Under the pieces are notes generated by a model that did not search any database, had not been told where the DNA came from, and saw only the letters and a list, made by a program, of their open reading frames with translations. This document shows, in pieces, positions 12,723 to 23,926 of a stretch of 64,000 nt of DNA. This DNA comes from Labyrinthula sp. Ha (lineage: Eukaryota > Sar > Bigyra > Labyrinthulida > Labyrinthulaceae): contig JAALGZ010000062.1 of the NCBI GenBank assembly GCA_015227615.1, forward strand, positions 84,717 to 148,716, given 5' to 3'. The stretch's first letter is position 1, and the number at the start of each line of letters is the position of its first letter. The position numbers and the translations under genes were made by a program.

Positions 12723-14839
12723 AGGAGATAAGATTTCCTGTTACACAGGTATGTAGCTAAAGTGCTTTGAAAAAGTACAAAAGAGCATTACATTGAGAGC
12801 TGAACACACCACAGTCCCTTACAGTTATAAGATTTTAATTATGATTCAGGTAGCACTGTTTGTTATGTTAATATTCCTTTAATACCGGTTGAATGTTTCA
12901 ACTAGCAAGCTCAGATCTTGCGATTAAGTTTTTTCACGGCTTAAAAACTGTAAGAGAAAAGATGGACTAGTTCCTAAGCTAGGGGTCGCAGCAAATCTGC
13001 TTACAAGAACAGACATTTTAGTGGGCCCAATGAGCATTGCAGAAAAGAATAATTTTAATTTCTTTTCGAATGTTTTGTACACTGATAGGTTGGAGAAAAG
13101 AAGGAACATATAAGAACTCCGTGTTCATTTTTGCTCAAAATGAAAATATTGATACTTCTATATAAAGGAGATAGTATATAGTTAACCCAGTCGACTCAAG
13201 GAATAAGGACACCCCTGAACATCAAGCAAACAAGTGTGAGTAAGAAGCGTTAACAGTATTTTATGGCAAAATGTGAAAGAAAAAAGAAACTATTTTAGTA
13301 TCTATTAGTGTTAGTCATGTTTCTAATGGCTGCAGTGATTAATGAAAGTTTTTGTGGTACATGTAACTTGCTATGAGTCAAATTAATTTTAACCTTTTAG
13401 AATTTTAAAGATGAGCTGATTCTTCATTTTAAGCATTATTTATTTATTATTGTTTTTGTTAATTTTAACAGTTTTATCCAAATTTATCCTACCTTGTATC
13501 GTCGAAAATATATAGGAAAAATGTACTTATAAATTAATATTACGTACTTACTTTAATCCTGTAAATAGATTTTTTACTGGCATTTAGCATTTCAAATACA
13601 AATAAGTGAAAGAAATATAGCGGTATATAGATCAAAAGAATAAATTACTAACTCTATGCTTTAGTTGGAAGACATAAATTGCATTGCCAAAAGGTACTTA
13701 TTTTATTAACTGACGCCAAATATGCTTTTTATATAGAAAACCAATGTGCTTTAGTTTAATTAGCAAAAACATTATAGCTTAATGTGATATACACCAAAGA
13801 GCATCCACATTATCACTTTCCTCAAAAAAATATATAGTAATGAAGGATTTTGATCTGTATCAAGTTATATCTATGTTTTGTATATATTATTATGGGTCAA
13901 GTAAAAAATGTTTTCATAAAAGAAAATACAATTTATATATAGCAAAAATTTGTTTCATTTAAACTAATAGGAACTTGGCATTTATATTTTCTTAGTTACA
14001 GGAAATAAGACAAAAATAAGCTTAGAGTTATTAGCTAATACTTAAGATGAGAGTAAGTTTTTGCTTCTGTTAAGCAAACTATACGTTTATCTTAGGGATT
14101 TGGATCGATTTGCTGCTCACTATGGAAGATTTCTATCTCGTGTTCTTACTATCACTGAAATAATCTAGCTACCGGTCTTTCGAGGCAGTTTTGGTATAAT
14201 TGTGACAGTTTTTTCTTTCTACTGACTCATCTTATTCAACATATCAAAATATTGATTTTTTAAGATTTGTGAACAATGCAGATCGAAATTAACAAATTAC
14301 GCAAAAAAATCATGAAAGATATTGAAAAATTTTGAAACGTTGTATCCAGAACCCCCTTTGAAAAAATATTTTTTCTAAGTTTCTTTGATGTCTTTACTGA
14401 GGCGACCTGTACAAGTTATTTACTTCTCTTGCTATTTTCCCTGTTGTTTTACAAGATAATTGTGGTTCATTAAGAATTTCAATTAAGTTAATTCCGGTTA
14501 GCCATCCAAGAAACTGATGAAGCCAGAAGTCACTTCAAGTATATGTGAGAGAGATATCGGGTGATGAACTAAGTTACCTGTGCTATGTTTCTGTATTGTG
14601 AGAGTGAATTTTTTGTTGGTTTTCTTTTGTGTTCCATGGGGATACTGAGTTCATGGTTTCAGGATAGGAGGATATTTGTTATGGACATGATTTGTTCTCC
14701 CCGGTTAGTAGTGGATGAGGAGAGAAAGATGGCTCATATTATTCCAGTGGTTAGAAAATGTTCGAGAGACGAGTTAAATTTTTTAGCAGCAACAAAATTG
14801 AATATGATAAATATATTTCAAGTTTCCTTTAAAATTCTA
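12723..14839. repeat. Old duplicated downstream DNA, no gene
   Basis: This stretch is a diverged counterpart of 48,580-50,690. Shared blocks include ACAAGAACAGACATTTTAGT followed by CCCAATGAGCATTGCAGAAAA (13,000-13,040 versus 48,825-48,870), and the TTAGTGTTAGTC and TAACTTGCTATGAGTCAAATTAATTTTAACC-type block near 13,370 and 49,195. A TGTTCGAGAGACGAGTT match lies near 14,760 and 50,595. No long frame is conserved between the copies, so I read it as non-coding DNA carried along by duplication. Confidence 0.6.
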
Positions 14840-15260
14840 CTAGTTCCATTTTTTCAATAGCTGTACACGCTTCCAGCCAAATTGTTGCCACTTTTTTTCC
14901 AGAATATTTATGTATCCAGTTCTGAGCATTTTGGTTTTTGTAATATGTTCAAGTGGTTGTGCTGAATTAGGTTGGAGAAGGGTGTGCTTTATGTCTCTGC
15001 ATAGTTTGTTCAGGACGTTTGATATATTTTCCGTATTTCTGAGCTCGCTTCCGTATTGGATCTTGGGGACTACTGTCGTTCTGATTACTTTATTCTTCCT
15101 TCTGGACGTTATCATATTATCCAATATTGGTTGCAGATGGTGAAATGCTTGCTCTGCAACTTTGATCATGACAAACCAGTGATTTAATGTTTCAACTATT
15201 GCTGCTAAATCAACTCCAATATATCTAAAGCTCTTTTCACATTTAATTGTTCCAAGGTTA
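14840..15260 (-). pseudogene. Non-LTR (LINE-type) reverse transcriptase C-terminal remnant
   Basis: On the minus strand a 109-codon frame (15,169 to 14,840), with its upstream extension to about 15,260, reads in order FRYIGVD, VAEQAFHHLQPIL, ITSRRKNKVIRTTVVPKIQYGSEL. That order matches the end of the RT domain of non-LTR retrotransposons: an F-Y-L-G-V block, then a helix with A.A...L, then VLP.LLYG.E. The catalytic YADD part lies further upstream and is not preserved. A second, independently decayed copy is at 50,690-51,100. The fragment belongs to an old insertion duplicated with the surrounding locus; the LINE clade cannot be assigned from so little. Confidence 0.55.
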
Positions 15261-15779
15261 ATTTACACAACTTCCTCTATTGTAGTGCTTTTATTGAAGA
15301 AGTTTTTTTCAGTTGCAGTGGCTGCTTTAATACCCTTTCTGCTGCGCATTAAAGGTGTTACCGGTCCAAGAAACTATTTTCTATGTCCTAGGTAAGCAGC
15401 CTTCAACGAAAAGTCACAGAAAAAAGAGGTATTTGTGTATTCACTGCTCAACTATTAAACTCCAGTGTTCAAAATGTCATCAGTAACCGTTGCTCTTCTG
15501 ACAATTCTCATTGGTATAGTTTCTGTATATATAGTTTTTTCCAGGCAGCTGTGAAATCTCTTCCGCATATTAAAGAGTTGCTTCAAGTTTCTTGGCTTGA
15601 ATCATTTCATACTTTTCAATAAGAAGATCACTTTTCAATGTTATATTGTTGAGTTTCAAGTTAAACTACATAAATTCAAACAACAATTACTATGATTAAT
15701 AAGAGAGTTCTTGCATTCTGTTATAATAAAACCGGAAAAATTATGATCCTGCCATATGTTGATGTTTATGTAATTTTTA

Positions 15780-16900
15780 ATAGTATTTTGTTGTTTGTTC
15801 CACCAATTCATGAATTCCTCTGATTTAAGAGTATTCTTTACAGATTTTCTGCTATCTTGAAAATAGATAAGTTGTTATGAAGCTCGTACAGAATAGCTCA
15901 ATTCTAAAACAAACTAGTTTCCAATCGCAACTTCCTACGTCCTATTATTTGTTGAGGCATGTTTACGCTCTAAACAAGTATTTGTTGAGTTCCTACATAG
16001 ATCGAGCTTAACAAAAATAGATTCTTAATTCATTTTCAAGATTTCCTTAACAAAACTAAAATTTCAGAGATAGAAGTAAACATTTAAAGCCATATTTATT
16101 AGTTAATAGCTGTGACTTTTATAAAAATTTAGAGTATTATACCAAAACTGAGGGATTAAGAATTTTCAGATATCTATATTTTCAACATTTGACTTTTCTG
16201 AGTGAAATTTAGTTTACTTAAACTTAATAAAAAAGTGAAAATTTTGAGCAATTATTTTAAAAGTCAGACATGGTGCATACCCAGGATCTAAAAGGATCAA
16301 ATCAACTATAGAGTTGTTCTTCATGATTTTACATTTGAATGTAGGTCTTTTAGAAATCTACAAACTTTTTATAATTGACGTTTAGAATTAGCTTTTTATT
16401 GATTTTAAAGTATCCAACCTAATCAAATTACTTTAAAAAAGATTTGCTTATAAAGCTTTTTTTAAATGTGAAACACATTGAGGGTGATAGTATTGTATTT
16501 GAGAAATATTTTATTACAACAAATAGTAAGTACTGTATTTTTTATTTTCAGTAGTCACGGTTTTAATAATTTAAAACAATTTTATACTTTATCTTTTATA
16601 CTGGAAAGTATTAGTGATACCGTAATATAAACATTTAAAGGTTTTTTAAATTGTTAAAAAATTGTTATTGAATTTAATGCCGTTATATTATATTCTTAAT
16701 AATGTCGCTAGCAAGGTTTTCATCAGCCCAGAGCAGGAAAATTATAAACATTTTTACTTAATATTATATATTACTTAGCATAAAAGTCTTCAATTAATAT
16801 GTATTATAGCAACACGACCTTCTCTGTGACTATTTTCTCGTCGAGATAAAAAGGATGTGTGATATTTTTATAATATTAGGTTTTGCATATGAAATTACTT
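15780..16900. repeat. Ancient segmental repeat S, copy 2
   Basis: Diverged counterpart of 9,050-10,270 and 51,600-52,740, with the shared landmark blocks in the same order (for example TATAGAGTTGTTCTTC near 16,305). It follows the LINE remnant at about the same distance as the copy at 51.6 kb does, which supports one old duplicated unit made of gene, LINE fragment and segment S. No gene is visible. Confidence 0.6.
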
Positions 16901-19900
16901 ATTTAAAATGTTATAATATCTTATTTATACAGAGAGAGAGAGTGAAATAAGTTCTAAAAGTCTTTTTTATATCTTTAATAACCCTGAAAACTTTTCGATA
17001 TATAAGTTATGTAATTACATACTAATTCACCCAAAAAAAGATTTTAACCGAAAGAGCACAATCGATTTTTTGCAATGGTCAAATTTAGAAAATCTAAAAA
17101 CAAGATGCCAAATGCATATCTAAAGATAAATTCAATTATTGAAATAGTTTTTTTTGCATAAGAATCGAGCAAGATACAAAAGAAACAAATATATCATTTG
17201 AAAGTAGAATGTAGTTGCGAAATATATTTAGAAAAGTGTTCTATAGTATAATTTATCCCTTTAAGCACAAGAATATCAATTCTCTGATATTTAACATAAT
17301 ATTTATGGCTACTTGTGATATTAATTAGCTAAAAATGCTAAAAATAGACTAAGAAACCTTGTTTCACTTTAAACAAATATTAACATAGGAATTTATTTTT
17401 GTTATGAGATATTAAGATGTACACGAATTCCAGTTAGTTTCACAAGGACCGGGTTCTCTCCTGTCGGCGCTTGGAAAATTAAAATATACTCCTATAGAAT
17501 ATTCTAAATTTTCGATAATATAGTTTGGAACATAATGTGTACGTTTATTTATGTTAATTATATAAAATTTTCGGTATCCCAAAGGTATTAACTCTGTTTT
17601 AACTTCTATCTCTCTCTAAAATAGTATAATATGTTCTTTAGAATTATAAGTAACTATATATATATAGTATTTCAGTGTTTCATAAAAGTTCATTTGTGGG
17701 CGGTATTGAGATAACCTCAAGATTAAGGTTAGTAGACGTAGAAAGGGTTTTATTAAATATAACTTGCAAAGGATGCTGATTCTATGTTGCATTAAATGAG
17801 TGAGATTTTGTTTTAATTTATCCTTTTATAATAATAATAGAATAGGTAGAATACGTTATAGATATATGGATCGGAAAAGAAAATTAAATAGTTAAATCAT
17901 TTTGAAAACACAAAACGTTATCATATTTACCGTTAACTTCCTTAAGTTTATTTATCCGTTAAGCAATTTTTATCTTTAGTATCGATAAAAATAAGATTTT
18001 AATAAGCTATTTATGATTGGGGTATACATAAATTTGGTTTTCCAGACAACGTCGGGAAAGTTCTAAGTTTGTATGAAAAAATGATACGAGATCTACACAA
18101 AGTTTTATAACCTAAGCCGGATCGGATTGTTTCCCAATTAAAACAAGTTACTATTCCTAATGTTGACTAAAATTAAAACGAAAATTAAGAAGTTGTTTGA
18201 AGAATTGTTGGTTTATTCAAAGAAATTTATTATTTGAAAATTAAATGTTAATATATTATAATTATTTGATATCAGTTAAGGCTCCTTCTAGACCATTTGT
18301 TATTATGTTTTTTCTTCCCTGTACATTGGTTCTTTTGATTACCTTCAAAATTGACTGTGTATTATTATACTTTCACTTTCTGTATATGGAAAATTCGGCT
18401 TCAACAGTTGGGTATTAGAAGATCTTTTTGTTATATCCCGCCTCCATACTCAGTTGTTTTTAACGAATTCCTTCTCTTTCATAGAACCCTAGTTCTAATT
18501 CGTTGAGCGTTTTCACTTTAATACATTTATAATGAACTGACTTCTGAATATTTTGATGTTCTACTTAACTCAAGGCCCATTCACCTAGCTCTGTTATTAT
18601 AATCATTTCTTGCACCATTAGAATCTAATTTTGTATCAGTCGTGTTACTGATGCTATGGTGCGTGGGTTCATCTTGATCTAGATCATTGTAAGTGGCTAT
18701 TTTTTGCTACATATTAAAGCTAGATGTTTTTATTTCTTTGTTTAAAAAACTTCTGGAATCGCACAATACATCTTGGGAAAATATGGATAATCTTTGTGCT
18801 TTATCTTACCTAATCTTGTAAATTACCTCTAAAATGACTTAAATGGAAGGGATCTTTTATATGAAGCTCTGTTCTATTTAAAACAGTTTTAGCTGTTTCA
18901 AGGAATATGTCCAATTCTTCATACATGTTGTCAATATTTGCACTATCAATTCGTACTGCTTGGTTTATCTAATTCTCAGAGCAAAATGGTATGATAGCAA
19001 CATAGCCACTTTCTATTATATGTATACAATGCTTATTCTTTCCAATTTTTCAATACGGTTAAGTACATCTTCTTTGCTACTGACATCCTCTTTTTTGCCT
19101 TATTTCCCCCCTCTCTTTTAAGCTAGCTCTAATAGTTCAAGGTACAGGTCCCAAATCTTTCAAGTTTCTTTCACATAATTTTTTAAAGCATAACTTTTTT
19201 CTGCAGAATTAAGTTGATGAATATCATTTTCCTTTCAAATTGACAAGAGAGGCTTGACTATGGCTTGATTCTGCTAATTTCTCTTCAATTTCATTTATAC
19301 ACTCTATAAAAGAATCATTTTTTTAAATATAAATCACGATATTTATTGAGTATAATAACGTCGTCAATTTCCTGGATGAGACTTTATATATTTTTATCAT
19401 CTTGTTCCTAATCTTAGGTTAGCCTCACTTTAAGTATTATCTTATCTATTACCTCCCCTTCTTGGAAATTCAAACAGTAAAATATATTTCTTATTCTTAA
19501 TTTATTTCCATTCTGTTCAACTCCCGCTGTTTTTTATATCATTCCATTTCATGTTCGACTGGCAAAATAATTTACCGATCGGGTTGAAATTAAATTTCTA
19601 TTTTCTCGTAGAATTTTTGGGTTTGATTAGCTGGAATCAAACAATTACAGGCCAAGTAACAGAGTCTATGAGGGGTAAAACAAGATTAAACTCTTACAGT
19701 TAGAGTTGGTAGTAATATTGATTTCATATGAAAAATGGATATATATCTTCTCACCGAAAGTTACCGTTAAACATGATAGGAACTTCTAAATAAGATTGGC
19801 ATATATTTGATGCATATAAACCTTTGAAGCACTGGTTATTTCTTAATTGGGTTCTCCTTGAATTAAATTTACCCCATGTACTAGGTCTTGTTCTTACTAG

Positions 19901-20970
19901 AATAAATGTAATTCTTGTATTATTATTAGATATTGTTTTTATTTTCTACAATGCAATACTAAACCAACTTACTATGATGTTCCAAAATCAACCTGGAAGG
20001 GTTTGTCATCATGTTGTATTTAGACCATTGTGTATGACAAAGATATCAATCAACGCTAGCACACCTCTAATAAATATAAATATAAAATTAGTACATATTT
20101 TTCCAATTAAGTAATCGAATCTTGAAAAAAGGTATTTCAAGTATAAAAAATATTTTAAGTTTATTTCCCAAAATCTATTTTTCCCCAGATTATTGTTAGC
20201 GAAGAATCAAGCAACATAGTTTAATCGTATAGCTCATCATTGTATATAAATTTCATTTTCTACTTTTCACTTCCTCAAACTAAACACAATAACGTGTCCT
20301 GTAGAATGTTAATAAAAATGGTTCTCAGTCGATCGGTATTCCTTCTTTACACATACGTCTATGGTTATAATAATTATTATATTTTGGACTATGAAACTTT
20401 ACTCTTTATTGTGAAGATTTCTGTATCGAGAAGTTTCAATATATGAAATTGGAATATGTTTTGAATTTATGTGATCCAACTTGTTTAAATAGACTTATTT
20501 TGCCTGTTTGTAAGGATAATTAATGATATTAACTAGTACGTGAACTTTTATTGAATTGTGTTACTAGTTGTGTCTTCCTGCTTAGCAAGTGTATTAAAAA
20601 TTGTACTGCATTTAAATCATTAACGACTATTTCTTATGTATTTCAAACTGATATATGTATTCTTATGTCAATTATATTACAATATAAGGCCAATGTCCAA
20701 TACGATAATATGAACCGGGAGTAGGAACGGAATTCCGGGCGTGTACGGAGAGTTATAACCACTTTATTTTATACATTTGTCATATTTAGTATTATTCCTC
20801 TAGAATAGTTAACGGCATAGTGGAATATTGTTACAACGAGGAAACTTGGTTAGTGTGAAATATAATGGTTACGTTATGTTGGAAAAAAACAAAAAGAAGT
20901 TTTATTTCTTAAACCAAAAGCTATTATTTTGAATTTCTGGACCTGCAAAGCTTATAAGGAAATCTTATTT
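16901..20970. other. Gene-poor DNA with possible minus-strand coding debris
   Basis: No intact gene is seen. An (AG) run lies near 16,930. Between about 18,840 and 19,420 the minus strand gives short coherent peptides broken by stops and shifts, for example EIDDVIILNKYRDLYLKK and ECINEIEEKLAESSHSQASL. Their helical, charged look would fit a decayed retroelement gag, but there is no diagnostic motif. The plus-strand frames at 19,824 and 20,240 have no support. The rest is featureless AT-rich DNA. Confidence 0.4.
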
Positions 20971-20974
20971 TATA

Positions 20975-21060
20975 TTCTAGAATGACTCAAGACGTGATAC
21001 GGAATTGACCAAAGATGTGGATCTTTTTATTACAATAAAATCATGAAACATCGACTCCTT
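20975..21060 (+). pseudogene. Possible relic of a plus-strand family gene start
   Basis: An ATG at 20,981 is followed after a two-base shift by codons reading ELTKDVDLFIT. This resembles the LSKDLDAFIA start of the intact plus-strand family genes at the same distance from the ATG. It lies just before tandem unit A, where the preceding unit's plus-strand gene would be expected, since units B and C are preceded by truncated copies. Similarity is short and stops follow soon after, so this is a weak call resting mainly on position. Confidence 0.3.
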
Positions 21061-21609
21061 TTCTCGCTTGGAAAAAGGTTAGAATATCAGAGGGGTATAT
21101 CATCTTCTTCAGATACTATCCCTTTTTTCCTTTCATTTATCCGCGAAATATTGAAACTCAGTTTGCAAAGACACTGGTGCAAAGAAAAATATCTTATGAA
21201 ATAAAACAAAGTCTATCTAAAGTACCGCAAACACATCTGGCCTATCGAGAAGATTCACTCCACTTTGAGCGCTCGGATAATATTCTTTGAACCTCTATCA
21301 TTTTATTTTATTTACCTAAGCAAATTTATTTTGCTTTCACTGACTCTTTACTCAGTTTTCACCAGAATTCAAAATCAAATGGCATTATATTAACGCTATA
21401 CTGACTTTCTCATTAATCAGTCACACACCATGAGATCTTGTAAATATTGACAAGAGTGCATAGTGCTTAAGCTCGGCAAAGTGACAAAGAATATGAAACT
21501 AGATTTTGTGATAAATTTTGAACAATTAGCAGCAATTCTTAGGCAGATGTGGCTTTAAACTGTACAAAGGAGTTCTACATAGCAATAATTATATAATAAT
21601 TTTGCAAGT

Positions 21610-23142
21610 CTAAATACTGGGACCTTGTGACCCATCATTTCCTTTACTATTTTGCTTCATAGTTTTTTTTCTTGAGTTTATTGCTTTTGTTACCGCATTT
21701 TTTGCCCTCCTAACCATACCTGTTTTTTTCTTTTTTGCTTGTTTGCTTGTTTTTTTCTTTTTTGCTTCTTTACCTGTTTTTTTCTTAACATCAAGTAGAT
21801 TATCTTTCTCCTTAGGTTTAGAAAGCTCGTCTTTCTTGAGACCCACACCATGTCTTACCTCATCGTTATCACCGTTCGTGCTAACGTGTTCAACTTGCTC
21901 TTTTGTGTAAACATATCCGGGGTCTTCCTTTGGTTTTACCATACTATATTTTCTTACATCTTCTTCACTCAAACCATAGGGCTTCCCGAGTTTTTCACTA
22001 TGATTTTTTATGTCAACCTGCGCAAACCCCTCTTTTTTATTGTTAACATAGGCAGCAAGAACAATACTTTCGAAACCCGTCTCTTCATTGCATTCATCAA
22101 AGAAATTTATCAAAAGCGGAAAGCTTTGCCCTTTGCTCTTGGTAGAGACCACCCCGAGACTACTATGAAAAGGGTTACGAACCTCTTCAACAACAGAAGT
22201 TCCAGTACCGGTTTTATTTGTATTCCTGAAGGAATAACCTTCAGTATTTTGTAGCACAGGAGTCCCATGTGTTTTTGTTACTGCTTCCTGAGCTATTACA
22301 ATACGGTTCAAACCTTTAACCTCAGCGCCACTATATTTATTTTTAAGAACATAAAAGCAATCAAGCAAAAAGCTTCGTAAATCTTCATTCTCTTTTTCGA
22401 CCTCCTTTTGAATAAAATACAGCACCCTGAGAACAAAGTGTGACCAATGATTTATACGCAATTCATTGATATACATAATTGCTAAGAACTCGCCTTTCTT
22501 GCGAGCACACATATCGTATAAAAATAAAAAAATAAATTTGTCAATCTTGTCATTCCTCATCTTAATTAAATTTCCACTCAGACCTTTCAAGAACGGAACC
22601 TCATTTCCTCCCCAAGAAATCATATCTTCAACATTACAACGCGAAAACAAGCAGTATTTAGGTAAAATGTTTATAATTCCCCATATAGACTTGGAATCAG
22701 CTAGTGTATATTCATTTTCCCCAGCTCCTATCAATATTTCTTCTGTGTCAACTTCAGAGAGTTTCCTCACAACATAATCAAACACTAACCTCTGTTTTTT
22801 ATTCTTTGCTTGTTCGGGAATATATTGATTACTTGGATTTCCTAAGTTTTCAAAAACCGTAAAAAATGGTGTTTCCCTGTAAGTTCCAGCATCTTTTGGA
22901 AAACATCTTCTATGGAAAAGCATAAAAAACACACACCAACGAATTAATTGTTGTTCTTCCTTTCTTGACAAATAATCTGCATTCTTTAAAGGATTAAATA
23001 AGTAAAGTTTTCCTTGGACTAAGTCATCCAACAACTCTTGAAGGTTCGTGTTTTCACATTTCAATTTGCTGACAAAGTCCTTCGCTTCATCAGAGTTAGC
23101 TAGCTTGGTACAACGAGAATATGCCTTCTGTAAGTCTGTCAT
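21610..23142 (-). CDS. Minus-strand family protein, unit A (unknown function, 510 aa)
   Basis: I do not recognise this family. I start at the first ATG (23,142, MTDLQKAYSRC). The frame is open 24 codons further up, but only from a GTG. The N-terminal 300 residues look globular and helical, with aromatic and Cys-containing segments (for example IRWCVFFMLFHRRCFP). They are followed by a more polar region of about 130 residues and a strongly basic tail whose KKKTGKEAKKKK / KKKTSKQAKKKK pieces are short tandem repeats. Such a tail could bind nucleic acid or act as a nuclear or nucleolar signal; this is inference. It is transcribed toward lower coordinates, away from the plus-strand gene of the same unit. 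The 3' LTR of the Ty3/gypsy element lies only 86 bp upstream of the ATG in the same orientation, so this copy may have lost or replaced its native promoter. Copies B and C lack that insertion. The frame is intact. Confidence 0.7.
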   Translation of the reverse strand: MTDLQKAYSRCTKLANSDEAKDFVSKLKCENTNLQELLDDLVQGKLYLFNPLKNADYLSRKEEQQLIRWCVFFMLFHRRCFPKDAGTYRETPFFTVFENLGNPSNQYIPEQAKNKKQRLVFDYVVRKLSEVDTEEILIGAGENEYTLADSKSIWGIINILPKYCLFSRCNVEDMISWGGNEVPFLKGLSGNLIKMRNDKIDKFIFLFLYDMCARKKGEFLAIMYINELRINHWSHFVLRVLYFIQKEVEKENEDLRSFLLDCFYVLKNKYSGAEVKGLNRIVIAQEAVTKTHGTPVLQNTEGYSFRNTNKTGTGTSVVEEVRNPFHSSLGVVSTKSKGQSFPLLINFFDECNEETGFESIVLAAYVNNKKEGFAQVDIKNHSEKLGKPYGLSEEDVRKYSMVKPKEDPGYVYTKEQVEHVSTNGDNDEVRHGVGLKKDELSKPKEKDNLLDVKKKTGKEAKKKKTSKQAKKKKTGMVRRAKNAVTKAINSRKKTMKQNSKGNDGSQGPSI

Positions 23143-23228
23143 CTTGAGATTATATTTTATATTTTCAACGCTAGGTTTTGAAAAGTAAGAATATAAGATG
23201 ATATATGATGACACATTCTATTGTGTCT

Positions 23229-23903
23229 TATTGCGTTTTACGTGTCGGTACAATAAAACTACACGTCCGCGGAAGCAAGGCTCAGGTCGTAAAATTAACT
23301 AGTTGATTCCAAATAACAATAACTTCTTAAATATCCTTTCTTTTATATTTTTCTCTTTCTTATCTCTTAACGGTTAACAAAAACTAATAATATATGTCAA
23401 AAACTATTCCAAGTATAATTATATACACTATATTTCAGAATAATTCCAGTACCACAATAAGTCACCTAGGTAGGTGTTTATGCTATATATCTCCCTACAG
23501 ATGTCATTCCATCTTATTGTATGTCAATCGGAACTAACGATATCTCGATTTCAATTTATATCACCAAATGTCACCAAATGTAAATTCATAGCATAAAAAC
23601 ATCGGTAGACAAACCACCCTTACATATCATCACGGGCGAATATTCAGCACACATACGAATGAAAAAAGACTGCAAATTAGGTTCTCAATTTGACCAAATC
23701 AACGATAACTCTTCGAAAACACTTCAAAATAAACCGAAAATCGTTCAAGAACCTTATATCTTCTTCGTAAACACCAAATATACCAAAGTTTCACACACAC
23801 ACAAAGGTTTTGTCACATTTTTCTCCACATTTCACCTCTTAGTAATACAAAACACATCGTAAACAGAACAGCTGAAACAATTTATATCAAAAACATCACA
23901 ACA
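23229..23903 (-). repeat. 3' LTR of the Ty3/gypsy element
   Basis: Identical to the 5' LTR except for six substitutions. It ends against the GTCT target duplication at its low-coordinate side and against CAA plus the polypurine tract at its high-coordinate side. On the minus strand it reads out toward the unit A minus-strand gene, whose ATG is 86 bp beyond the LTR edge, so it could supply that gene's promoter. A 67-codon frame on the plus strand inside the LTR occurs in both LTRs only because the LTRs are copies. Confidence 0.95.
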
Positions 23904-23906
23904 TTG

Positions 23907-23914
23907 CCCCTTTC
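23907..23914 (-). other. Polypurine tract (plus-strand primer site)
   Basis: On the element's coding strand GAAAGGGG is followed by CAA and then the TGTTGTG start of the 3' LTR, the usual place for the polypurine primer. It begins 12 bp after the stop codon of the large frame, which shows that the methyltransferase end of the protein lies inside the element. Confidence 0.75.
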
Positions 23915-23926
23915 AGCGCTAGAGCT

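Noticed and set aside
14585-15143. Plus-strand frames of 91 and 77 codons overlapping the LINE remnant
   Set aside because: The minus strand over 14,840-15,260 carries the recognisable RT blocks; the plus-strand frames are shadows.
16929-16945. AG run and CT runs (32,925; 39,375) as possible array repeats
   Set aside because: Short microsatellites only. No CRISPR-like or satellite arrays with regular spacers were seen anywhere.
19824-20446. 96- and 68-codon plus-strand frames
   Set aside because: Hydrophobic, low-complexity translations of AT-rich DNA with no conserved copy in the related segments.
23659-23862. 67-codon plus-strand frame found in both LTRs (also 30,786-30,989)
   Set aside because: It repeats only because LTRs are copies. 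It is antisense to the element and is broken in the solo LTR at 54.7 kb.
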